Shown here: one piece after another, positions 18,939-28,937 of the stretch
Layout of the letters: every line of letters begins with the position of its first letter
Numbering within the stretch: position 1 is the first letter of the stretch
NCBI GenBank assembly: GCA_023159155.1
Contig: JAJNNX010000065.1
Coordinates: 62,001-126,000, forward strand
Source of the DNA: Ustulina deusta
Taxonomy: Eukaryota > Ascomycota > Sordariomycetes > Xylariales > Xylariaceae
Direction: 5' to 3'
DNA length: 64,000 bases
The notes under the pieces: generated by a model
The model's input: only the letters and a program-made list of their open reading frames with translations
Database searches by the model: none
What the model was told of the DNA's origin: nothing
Made by a program: the position numbers and the translations under genes

Positions 18939-21685
18939 ATGGCGACGGTTAACAAACCCACCGACATGAAGCAGAAAGAGGCCGACGTCAACCGCAAATT
19001 GCAGTTGTACGGCATCTTCAGCGCTTTTAAATTGGGCAAGGTACCTTCGGTAAGTTCATCACGCTTCATCTCGTCATTTGTCGTTCACCATGCGCCTGAA
19101 TCGAGGCTCACCATCTTTCTGCCCTGTAGAATGACCAAATCGATGTTGCCCTGAATAGCTTCGTCTCGAGTAGGCCCTTGTCCAACCCTTCCAAAAACCT
19201 TTCAGCCGAGGGACGGGAACTGGTGGCCGATTTTGTCGATGTCGTCAAGCATGCCCAGAGCCTGGTGTTATCCAAGAACGAGGGAAACTTGTTCCAAGAT
19301 TTCATCTGGCAAACCCAACAATTCGATGCGACCTCGGTCAGCACGCCTCAATCCCCTCTTACCAAGGACGAGGCCAAGAAGCATGGTGACAAGGCCGTTG
19401 AAGGACTGAGGACACTGGGCACTTTACTCATCACGAATGGCCAGTTCCGAAAGCTGTGTAAGCTACCACCTTACCTAATGTCTACTGGGATGGTCTCTAA
19501 TCCTGCGGTTCCTCCTTAGTGAGCGATGCTAGTATCCTGATCCGTGATATGGCTGGCGACGCCGCCACAAACACCGCCACGAAATTGCGGCCTTCGGAAG
19601 AGAAATTGAATCAGATAGATACGCCCGCAGACGACAACACTTGGCACGACGCCCCCGACTTCTCAAATGTCAAGTCGCAGCTGCAGAGGGTTTACAAGAA
19701 AAGCCCCAGTCAGGATGCGAAGGACGCCGCCAACACGACTGTCGAGGGGGCCCGTCAACCTGATGGTACCCCGAGCCCTCAGGCGGGAGCTGAAACGGCC
19801 GCAGGCGCGGTCTCGGAAAATATCAATGCTAATATCTCCGAGGAGGATCGCGAGGCAGCTAAGACTACGGCGGCCGAGTACCGTCGTCGAGCTAGGGAGT
19901 ACCTGAACAAGAAGGTGCCGCAGGAGCGGCGTGATCATATTGTTTGGCGACTTAAGGCAAGTTGGTCGTCTTATTCAACGGTGGGAGTGCGAGAGCTGAC
20001 CAACAACCCTAGAAAATGGTTCTTGAGTGCCAGCAGCACCCTGATTATCAGCAAGCCATCACAACTCTGCTAGATTTGGCCGAGCAGTATGGCAAGCATG
20101 GTAGGACTGTGACAACTGGCGGCGCCGGTACTTTTAAGCAAACAAGATCCGCATTTACCGCCGCCGAGGCCGATCTCAAAGTAGGTGGTAAACAGCAGTC
20201 CATATGCCTCAATCGGCACACTGACACATTCCGTAGGTTCTCATCGAGAGATTCGCCAACGGTACATCCAGCGATGACCTGTGGTCCTCCATCAACACAC
20301 TCTATGAAGACGCTGATAAGGATTCCGAACTGCGAAACTGGTTTAAGTCCATGGATACCTACATTCGCAAGTGCCTCCAACAGCAAGGCTATATCATGGA
20401 CGAGCATTGTAACCAGCAGTGGCACCACTTGTACGGCCGCGGCAACTATCTTCTCCGCGAGAAGTACAGAGGGCACACTGATCGTATCATCGACGAGGTC
20501 AAGTTCCTGGCCAACCAGTTTGACCATGACCCCCAAAACAAGGCCTTTAGCGCCTCTCTGCAGAAGCTATTCAAACACTTGGGTAATGACGAGAACGGCA
20601 AGCCCAAGTTTAAGCCACATCTCATTAAGGACTTGACTGAAGTCATCATTCCCGCAATCTTCGAGAGCGTGGCGTATATCCCAGTTCCCCGTATCGAGTA
20701 TTCCGATCGGCAGATTGATGCCATCGTTGAGAATCTCGTTCTCGAGAGCGATAATTTCATGCCCAACGTGTTAGAGATCGCTAGTGACAACTTCTTCAGC
20801 TGGGGTCGCAAGAAGATTGCCAGCCACCACAATCACTCTGTCGATGTCAAGGTCAGCGGGGTGCAGATGGACCTACGCGATGTGAGCTACTATGTCAAGC
20901 GTAAGGAAGGTTTCCCTTCTATCAGCGACCAAGGTGTTGCCAACCTCTTCCTGGGCGGTGAGGGGCTCTCTTTCCGCATGAAGCTATCGACTGCGGATCC
21001 CAAGGATAGACAACATTTCTTCAAAGTTGACAAGGTGGATGCGGATGTCCAGCATCTCAAAGTCAAGCTGGTCAAAACAAAACATAGCCTCTTGTTTGGT
21101 CTCTTCAAGCCCATCATGCTCAAGCTCATGCGTCCAATGGTGCAGAAAATAGCAGAGAAACAGATCAAGGACCAATTCAACCAAATGGATCAGACATTGT
21201 ATTTGATCAAGCAAGAGGCCGACCGTGCTCTCGAAGAGGCGCTTGCTGATCCCGAGCATGCACCCAACATCTACCGTCGATACGTCAACGCCGTTCAAAA
21301 GCAGATGTTGCAGAACAAGCAAAAGGCCCAACAGGCAGCTGCCAAGGTCGACAAGAAGGTGAATGTTGCCGTTACCAAGGAGGATAGTATCTTCCAGAAC
21401 GTCCATCTGCCTGGCGGTATCAGCTCCAAGGCAACTGAGTACAAGGAGCTTGCCCGCAAGGGAGAGAAGTGGGAGAGTCCCGTCTTCTCCATCGGCAGCT
21501 CGGATAAGAGCACCGATATCCCCGTCGCTCCCAAGGTGACTCGTAAAGAGCACACCACGAATGGTGGCACGCATCCCGACAGCGCTCAGACCACCAATGG
21601 TGGATACACCAACGGCAAGACGGCCGACGGCAACTTCGCCAAGCCCGTTAATGCTGTTCCTGGCGTCCCAACAGCCCCCATCTAG
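18939..21685 (+). CDS. fungal DUF5923/DUF4449 protein (BPI/TULIP-like), 830 aa
   Basis: The exons are 18939-19049, 19130-19457, 19520-19956, 20013-20180 and 20237-21685. Each joins in phase and together they give 830 residues. The start MATVNKPTDMKQKEADVNRK and the helical N-terminal half (LQLYGIFSAFKLGKVPS, FVDVVKHAQSLVLSKNEG, FQDFIWQTQQFD, EGLRTLGTLLITNGQFRKLL, REYLNKKVPQERRDHIVWRL) match a large fungal family. The second half (IDEVKFLANQFDHDPQNKAF, VIIPAIFESVAYIPVPRIEY, NFFSWGRKKIASHHNHSVDV, GEGLSFRMKLSTADPKDRQH) is the part annotated as similar to bactericidal permeability-increasing, lipid-binding TULIP folds. The cellular role is not established; lipid binding or transfer is an inference from the fold. 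Intron 3 uses a GC donor. The C-terminus is Thr/Asn/Gly-rich and disordered. The gene converges on the 906-aa gene. Confidence 0.88.
19957..20012 (+). other. GC-AG intron (intron 3 of the DUF5923 gene)
   Basis: The only boundary that keeps the frame is AAG|GCAAGT to CCCTAG|AAA, reading RLK-KMVLECQQ. The donor is GC rather than GT, in the strong AG|GCAAGT context typical of the rare GC-AG class. Confidence 0.85.
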
Positions 21686-22661
21686 ACGGCCACTACCGAC
21701 ATTAGCTTCATACTGAGCGAGCCTGCTTAACGCTTGGCTGTTGGAGAAGGTGGTAATCGTCTGGGGGAATAGTGACGCGGTTGAGACAGATACCCCATTG
21801 GACGGCGATGGCGTAAGACGAAGAACAAAATAGGACGGACGGAATGGAATCGACTTACGAATATGATACCTAAATTAGTGAGTGAGTGGTAGTAATGGTT
21901 TTTTGCATACCAATCAACTCTTGTTTTCCTTTTGTCAGGGTGTGTTTTCAGAGTTGTATGAATAGGATTAGTGATAGGGATAACTAGTTTATAATGACTT
22001 AATAATTATTACGAAAAAAAAGTAAGCAGAAATTGTGTCAGTGACCCTGTGCGCATATTTGATTATTGGAACATCTGGAGATGTAGACGAAATTACGGGT
22101 AGATAGGTACTTAGGTATTAGCAGTTTTCCTACGACCTTTGCTTTTCCCCTTTCCCATTTGTGGTAATAAAGTTTATGAATGAACTATTATACCCGCGTC
22201 TCTCCCTCGCCCCCTCATCTGTCTAGGTACCTATCCAGCTAGCCGCAACGTCAGCACTCTCAGCGGCAGCTACAGACAAATAACAAGAATGGAAACCCAT
22301 TCGTTCATATGAAGCAGAACTCCGAATCCCGAACCCTACGCCGCGCTATGCTGTGCCGTGCCATGCTACACCATGCCTACCTATAGGTATCACAGGCGGC
22401 CTAATACCGATGACCCGTTCATTTCAACGCCGTGCCGTGCCGTGCCGTGCCGCCCATCCACAGTATGCACTCCATGCAAAACCGCATGCGCCATTTCCGG
22501 CCAGCCATGCGATGCGGTGGACAAATAGACAGGTACCGTATAGGTATCTTAGGGGATCTACACTACAACGCATAGTGAAGCGAGGTTGCACCTAATCTAA
22601 TTGAATCTAATAGGTAGGTGGGAAATGAAGAAAAGAAGGGAAGGAAGAACCCTCGTTCGTA
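21686..22661. other. convergent intergenic spacer
   Basis: These are the 3' regions of two convergent genes. It includes an A-rich run near 22010-22022, several GGTACCTA-like units, and a short CCGTG pentanucleotide run at about 22430-22453. No gene is seen. Confidence 0.55.
22430..22453. repeat. CCGTG pentanucleotide microsatellite
   Basis: About four consecutive GCCGT/CCGTG units, with related CGTGCCATGC units about 90 bp upstream. Confidence 0.6.
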
Positions 22662-25382
22662 TCATAACATGTCGCATAGCAGATCGTCGTCGTCCCATTC
22701 CTCTCCACAGTCGTAGTCGGTCTCTTGCGACGCCGGGAGAGTCGTCGTTATCGCGTAAGATTCGTTAGTTGTTGTTTGATTTTTCTTCTCTGTGTGTTCG
22801 GCTCCATCTCCTCTGTGTTTGTTGGCTGCGCTTGACCTCTGCTTCTGCTGCGCGGGTCCCTTGGCAAGTAATTCCAACATCGCCTCGTACGAGCCCTTGG
22901 GCCGAGTGGCCCGCCGGGATACCCCGCTGCTATTGCTACTGCCTGGTCTCGATCGTTGCGCATCGGGTGACTTGTGCGTGCGATGCAGCATAGCGCCTTC
23001 TGGGATCGAGCCTGAGCTCGCCATCGGGCTCCGAGAGCTCCTATCCGTTGAATCAAGACTAGTGAGACGAGAGGGTTGACCCTGGGGCGTGTGTGTGCCG
23101 TGCAATGGCGTATTTGACGATTTTTCCCTTGCTGTCTCTGGCTTGGTGGCGCAGCTTCCGACAGCAGCAACCCCTTTCTGTTCTTTCTCCCCTTCTTCCA
23201 TGGGGTTGGCGAGAAGCACATCGAGCCATTCGTCCTCTAGCGCCTGGAACCGATCTAGTTCCTCGCGCGCTTGCTGCCGGGCACTAGGGCCTTCCCATGC
23301 TGCTGTTCTATTTCGCTCGATGACATACTTATACCGCATCTCGCGACAGGACGAAGTGAAGAATGGTTTCGGAGAACGTCGCGGTGGGTCTGGTGGTTTG
23401 ATGCAGTCCTTTGGGGGTATAGCAGTGGGAGCTTGGGCTTTGGATGGCGGCAGCGGGTCTTCTTCGATGTCTTTGACATCTTGAGAGGACAGTAAGACGT
23501 CTTGCGTAGAGAAAAAAGGCATGTCAAATGTAGTCTCTGTGTTCTGGGGAATAGGTTGAATAGATGGCAGGGGTGTAGCTCCTCGGGGTTCGGGGTAGTC
23601 GGCAATCTGTCCAATATGACGAGATCCCCCTGGATTAACGGCTGATGTCGGAATTACACTTCTATCGTATGATGTAGTCGGCACTTTCGAGATATGTGGG
23701 TTCGGCTTGGAAGCTTTATGGCTAGTATGTGTGCCCGTCGATTGAGTTTTACTTGCATTTTTAGTATGTTTCCCTCTCGGCTCTTCAAAGATCTCGCGTA
23801 CTTCCTGGGATGGACTAGGGAAGAAGTCATCGAGGTGATTCAGGATGAATAACTGCGTGCTCGGCGGCGGCTTGTTCTCCTGGGCCTGTTCCGGCTTGGT
23901 CATACGAGAACGGCAGGATCCTCCAGCGGGGGTGCGAGGAGAAGGCAGAGGGGGCTTAAGAAATTGAGGCGGTCTAGGATGACTGGCAGAGGCCTGCTTG
24001 GAAGGCCTGAACTTTGGCGGAGCGGGAGGTGGTGCCATGGGGGTTGTAGGATGCCGAAAAGATCGCGAGCTCGGCGCAATTGGCTGGGATTTCGCTGCAC
24101 TTGGGGCCGGCGGGATGGCAACAGAATGAGGTGTCGACACTCGCTTCGCTTGCTCAGGGACTAAACTCCGACGTGGTGTCTTTACCATGGTATGGAGAGT
24201 AGGCTCGGGTGGAGGAACTGCCTGGCGGGGAAATGACAGTGGTCCTGTTGGCCCTGCTGCCCATTCGAGACAACGTGATTCCTCGGCTTTTTTGAGTGAT
24301 GGCACCGGGTTTTCACTTTTAGGTGGTTTTGGTGGAGGAGATTCAGTTGGTGGGTTTCGGCCCTGTTGCTGGCCAGGTATCCTCTTGCTTGATGCATTCG
24401 GGGCACTATGTACACCCTCCGTTTTGCGAAGTAAGTCATCAAGGAGGTCCTCCTCGCTAAAATCGACAGTTGAGAAGCTATCGTCGAGATCTAGCCGACT
24501 TTGCTCCGCATTGGGACAAGGGGTCTCTTTCATTTGGTCACTGGTTATAAGTACTTTTCGACTAGGCTTTCGTGAAGGGGAAGCTACTCCCATGGCTATA
24601 AGGAAACGGTCCTCGTGGTCTTCCCTTTCTTCTTCTTCATCCTCGAAGACATCGATTTTGCGTTTCTTGTTCAGGGATTCTGCGTGGTCTATCATGGGAG
24701 AGCCGCCCCCTAAGCCATGGCCATTGTCTATGGGCACCACATGTAACAGGGGAGAAGCGTTTTCGTACTCGTCGTGCGGCCGTACGTTTTCCTTGTTAGT
24801 GTCGTCGAATTTTCGGACCAGACTCGAACCCCCAGAATCATCGTATCTTGGAGATGCGCCCGGACGTCTCGGCTCGTCTTTGCATCCTCCCACAATGGGC
24901 AATGGCGAGGCGCTGTGTTCCCTCTGGCTCTTCGGCTTGGCTCGGACAAAGCGGGCGATGGTGTCTTGAGAGGCTCGGACATGGACCAGAGGCAGGCCCT
25001 TCTTCTTCTTCTCGGCGCGCTCCCGCTCCTCCTTCTCCTTCTTCTTGTCGCGGGCAGCCCTCGCGCGAGCCTGGTTCTTCTCCTTCTCGAACTCCTTGCG
25101 TATGCGGTCCTGCTCGAATAGCTCTTGGCGGCGTTGCTCGGCCTTGGAGAGCTTGGGTCCCTTGTTCGCCTTCTGATAGGCCTTCTTGACCTGCTTCGTG
25201 GTCATGGGGGGTCTGCCCGGACGAGCGGCCGTGCTGTCGCCACCACCATGGCGGCTGGCATTGATGGCGGAGGGCGCGTCGGGGACGATGGAGAAGGTAT
25301 TCTGAACGGGTGGCATGCTCCCTGGCTGGCTACGCTGGGTGCAGGGGGGGCAGACCGTGGCTATGGCCGACTTCGCAGCCAA
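22662..25382 (-). CDS. large disordered protein with KEN box and PIP-like motif, 906 aa
   Basis: One exon encodes 906 residues. I do not recognise a named family. Residues 61-130 form a highly charged helical segment (TKQVKKAYQKANKGPKLSKA, then many Lys/Arg/Glu). Directly after it, residues 139-146 read QDTIARFV, close to the PCNA-interacting PIP pattern Qxx[ILM]xxF but with Val instead of a second aromatic. KEN at 198-200 with a nearby Pro (TNKENVRP) fits an APC/C degron. Other possibly conserved blocks are DLDDSFSTVDFSEEDLLDDL (about 298-317), STQLFILNHLDDFFPSPSQE (508-527), MPFFSTQDVLLSSQD (621-635, with TQ and SQ sites) and FFTSSCREMRYKYVIERNRT (674-693). The acidic C-terminus is EEWDDDDLLCDML. 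The motifs suggest a nuclear, cell-cycle-regulated protein linked to replication or damage response, but this is inference. The rest is Pro/Ser-rich and disordered. Confidence 0.75.
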   Translation of the reverse strand: MAAKSAIATVCPPCTQRSQPGSMPPVQNTFSIVPDAPSAINASRHGGGDSTAARPGRPPMTTKQVKKAYQKANKGPKLSKAEQRRQELFEQDRIRKEFEKEKNQARARAARDKKKEKEERERAEKKKKGLPLVHVRASQDTIARFVRAKPKSQREHSASPLPIVGGCKDEPRRPGASPRYDDSGGSSLVRKFDDTNKENVRPHDEYENASPLLHVVPIDNGHGLGGGSPMIDHAESLNKKRKIDVFEDEEEEREDHEDRFLIAMGVASPSRKPSRKVLITSDQMKETPCPNAEQSRLDLDDSFSTVDFSEEDLLDDLLRKTEGVHSAPNASSKRIPGQQQGRNPPTESPPPKPPKSENPVPSLKKAEESRCLEWAAGPTGPLSFPRQAVPPPEPTLHTMVKTPRRSLVPEQAKRVSTPHSVAIPPAPSAAKSQPIAPSSRSFRHPTTPMAPPPAPPKFRPSKQASASHPRPPQFLKPPLPSPRTPAGGSCRSRMTKPEQAQENKPPPSTQLFILNHLDDFFPSPSQEVREIFEEPRGKHTKNASKTQSTGTHTSHKASKPNPHISKVPTTSYDRSVIPTSAVNPGGSRHIGQIADYPEPRGATPLPSIQPIPQNTETTFDMPFFSTQDVLLSSQDVKDIEEDPLPPSKAQAPTAIPPKDCIKPPDPPRRSPKPFFTSSCREMRYKYVIERNRTAAWEGPSARQQAREELDRFQALEDEWLDVLLANPMEEGEKEQKGVAAVGSCATKPETAREKSSNTPLHGTHTPQGQPSRLTSLDSTDRSSRSPMASSGSIPEGAMLHRTHKSPDAQRSRPGSSNSSGVSRRATRPKGSYEAMLELLAKGPAQQKQRSSAANKHRGDGAEHTEKKNQTTTNESYAITTTLPASQETDYDCGEEWDDDDLLCDML

Positions 25383-26627
25383 GGACCCTCAATGCATGGT
25401 ACATCGAGATGTGGCGTGCTGACTAACTTCTTGCCGTCGACTGGCTGGGCTGGCAAAGTATCGACGCTCGTGGGAGGCGATGCGACGGAAGGAGAATCGG
25501 AAAGTGGTGAGCAATTGTTAATGAGTACAAGAGGCGGAACGGCAATTCACGGTGCTGTCTCTTATCGGTACCGCGTCTTGAATCGACGCGCCATGTGATA
25601 GTGGGGCATTCTTAGGTAAGGCGTAATGTACTGCCTCCATTGAAGGCGCCTTGAAGGTAGGTACCACCCCACCACCTCTGCACAGCGCCTCTGCAGCGGA
25701 CACAGTACACTAACTCCCATCCCCATTGCCCACACGGTCTTCTTACCCGATCAGGCAATATTCCTTCATCCCGTGTAAATCCTGTGTACATCACAGCTTC
25801 GGAATTCAAGTGCCTACCTAGGTGGTCATAGGGTAGTGTAGACATCGGAATAAGATCTCATTTCGGTATTGTATAAATATACGTACATTTGCCTCGCCTA
25901 CACCCCTACAATGCTCCTGTTTTCTATTGTGCCATATATAAGTAAGTAAAAGTTGCTCCGGAGACTATGCACTATTCTCTACCGCTCAAAGTAGTGTAAC
26001 TCCATTAAGTGCTTACTTACCTGCACCTATTACCTATTAATTACCTAAATGTTAATATGGAGGTGGATATACAAGCACCTAACTATTTGAGTTCATCAAC
26101 ACAGCCTTCTTCTTGTCACTGGGCGTCTCGAAGAAGGCCAGTAGCCTCTTCAGTCCACTCTAACTCTTAGTCACTAGTTCTCGGTCTCTCTCCTCTCCCA
26201 ACAAAGAAAAACCGGCTGTCCTGCGCCGGATCTGTCGGAATAGGCTTGTCCTCTCTCTGTACACTTGGATGTATTGGTTCATACGAGGCTATATAAATAT
26301 ATATCTGGATAGATGCGTGTTGTCTTGACTTGGGAAGCTGAGTTGTTGATACGACCGTGTATCGTACTTCTCGGCTGCTTCGTCCGGAGAAATCAGCTCT
26401 ACGTCTCAACACGACGGGAACCTCGTCAGTCACGGCCCTCCCGGTCCAGGACGGACAACAGAGAGTCATGTGATGGGTGCATTCACGGGGAACAAGACAC
26501 GGTTGGATGTGGCAATATCACGATGATGAGATGTGATATCTAATATATAGGTTACGTTACATCTTTCGCCGTCTCAAGGGTATAGCATTCCTCATCCATC
26601 CGTCTCAGCCTCTCCCCACTCGCTGCT
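25383..26627. other. intergenic, promoter of the 906-aa gene
   Basis: This lies between two minus-strand genes. It is AT-rich around 25850-26090 with TTACCTA-like units. No gene is recognised; the short frames at 25612-25845 and 26167-26469 have no recognisable features. Confidence 0.5.
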
Positions 26628-28937
26628 TTAGCACGAGTTAGCCGGGCAGCCGACATTGGTGCCCAGGACATCGCCCGACACCCCGGCGATCTGGAGGACG
26701 GCGCCAATAACACCACCCAGACCCTCACCAGCGATGAAGCCTGCGGCCACGGCGTAGCCGTAGAGCTCGAACGACGACAGCTTCCACTTCTTCCACGCAA
26801 AGGCCAGGAGAGCGCCGAAGAGCGACGCCGTCGTGAACACGGGGCTGGGCAGCACAAACGACAGCGCGATGGCTCCCCAGTTGGGCAGGTACTTGCGCAC
26901 CCACTCGCGCTCGCCGACGAGATAGAAGTGGCGGACCACCACCTGCGCCACACACACGATCGCCATGACGATGGAGAAGATACCTGAACTCCAAGGGATG
27001 TGGACCGCCGGGTCCGTCACCGCCTGTGCTACGGCAGCCCAGGCCGCCACTGAGGGGACGCCAAATGGGCAATGCTCGGCATCACCATCGAGAATGCAGG
27101 GGTAGGCTGTCGCGAAGAGGACGAAGAGACCGGGCGCCAGGAACACGCTGATGAGTGTACCGATCGACTGGGCATACCACTGCTTGTTCGGGGGCGTGCC
27201 GAGTAGGAAACCAGTACGGAAATCGGATGTCAGCGATGAGCCCACATCAGCAGCACCTGAAGCGAGACCACCAGCGACGAGATTGATTCTCTGTGCGTCG
27301 ATGATTGCGTAACCATGGCCTGACGTAGCAGCACCCAGGACAAGCTGGCTGGCCTTGGAGGCCGCCGTCAGGGGCGTCTGATCCGTCACGGCACCGATCT
27401 GGATGGCCAGGAACGAGAACAGGAAACCGAGCAGGCAGGCCAGAATAGTCAATCCAGGGTTCATGCCCCACTGGTAGTGGAAGACGATGATGGCTACCAC
27501 GACACTCACGACGAGACCGAGCATCCATTGCCACATGGGCACCTGATCCTCGATCCTCGCCGAGTCGACAACCATGTTGGGATCGTCGTGATATTTGCTG
27601 GCCTGGGCCTCGAGGTAAGCAGATGGCTTGCCCCTGACCTTAATCGTGAGATCGTTCAGGCCACTACATATGGCTTTCCAGGTGGCTTGGCCAGCGTGGA
27701 TAAGCACCTTATACTGGACTAACAGCTCGGCAATCGAGGTCGCCACCATGATCAATACACCGGGCCACAGAAGCCAGTATCGCGGGCTGGGTTTTTGGTG
27801 ACCCAGGTTCTTAAGCGAGGTGAAGCTGTACAGGGAATCCCAGTATGGGTCATCCGGGTAGAGTTGCTTGCCGATGCACTCGCCGTAATGCACAAGTACG
27901 GGGCCGATAATAGCCCAGGCCAGGATAGCGCCGCCGAACAGGGAGAAGGCCGCATTCAGACCAATCAGGATACCGCTACCGATGAAGGCGGGAGTCCACT
28001 CCCAGTACCAACCCCACGACTCGATGTTCAACGCCCAGCTTGTTCCCTTGCTCCAGATGTGGATCCAGGTGAACGGGTGCCAATCGTAGAGGATACCAAT
28101 GGCGTAATAAGAGGCGACACGTTGGATGAGGGAAGCGGCGAATGCCAGGGAAAGAGCCTTGAGCTTGCTGATAGCTTCCTGAGCACCTGCGGCGCCAGCG
28201 TGCATCGATCGGATGGTCAGGGCCACGGCGGTGGGGGTAGGGAAGAGCAACTTCAATTCGCGAGCGACACGAATAATGAAGAACTTGCGGAGTGGTGTGA
28301 CGAAGAACAGACCGAAGAAGGAACAGACAAGGGTAATGGTGATGATAGCGCCAAAGTTCTCCTTCGGTGTGCCCTCGATGGCATGCAGTCGATAGATGGC
28401 GGGGATACCAGCGACGAAGATACCGGCGATACCACCAGCCCCGGTGGCCGCGGCTTGGATGATGGAGTTCTCTTGGGGTCCGAAGCTGCCACCCAGGATG
28501 GGCCAATTGTGACAGTACTTGGACAGGAGCTTGACGATACCGTACCCGAAAATAGATCCGAAGATATTAGCCGAGAAGGTAAAGCCAGTTTTGAGACCTA
28601 AGCATTCAGTTAGTGTTGGGTCCAGCACAGACGAATATAGGCGCGCAGGCCGGTTCTTCTACGGTGTGCATCTGTGGAACATACCAAGGTACAGATTCGA
28701 AGCATTGACCAGGCCACCGAGCAAGATACCGACGGCAACGGCACGAATAGTCAGGGGATGCTCTTCATAAGGAATGTTGGGGTCCATCTTCAGAGGGACG
28801 TAAAGGTCGAGCTCCTCCTCGATCTCCTTCTCATCGACCTTGATGTCGTCGTACTTCTCGTCGGCCTGCACCTCCACAGGGGAGGGCACGGCCGTCGCGT
28901 CGGCCACATGGGCCTCGCGCACCTCAGTTGATGCCAT
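26628..28937 (-). CDS. oligopeptide transporter (OPT) family membrane protein
   Basis: OPT proteins are proton-coupled plasma-membrane or vacuolar carriers of small peptides or metal chelates. This one resembles the less studied clade of yeast YGL114W. The exons are 28937-28685 and 28597-26628, joined [19 protein letters not shown], giving 740 residues, a usual length. The acidic N-terminal tail is cytosolic in type. The first span follows [20 protein letters not shown], and many hydrophobic spans come after it, including [40 protein letters not shown] and [20 protein letters not shown] with the loop after it. The C-terminal end is [20 protein letters not shown] followed by a short tail. An ATG 27 nt upstream (28964) is in frame and cannot be excluded. 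The substrate cannot be told from sequence. Confidence 0.93.

Noticed and set aside
27795..28601. Plus-strand 268-codon frame
   Set aside because: It is antisense to the OPT transporter, where the minus strand carries clear conserved membrane segments.
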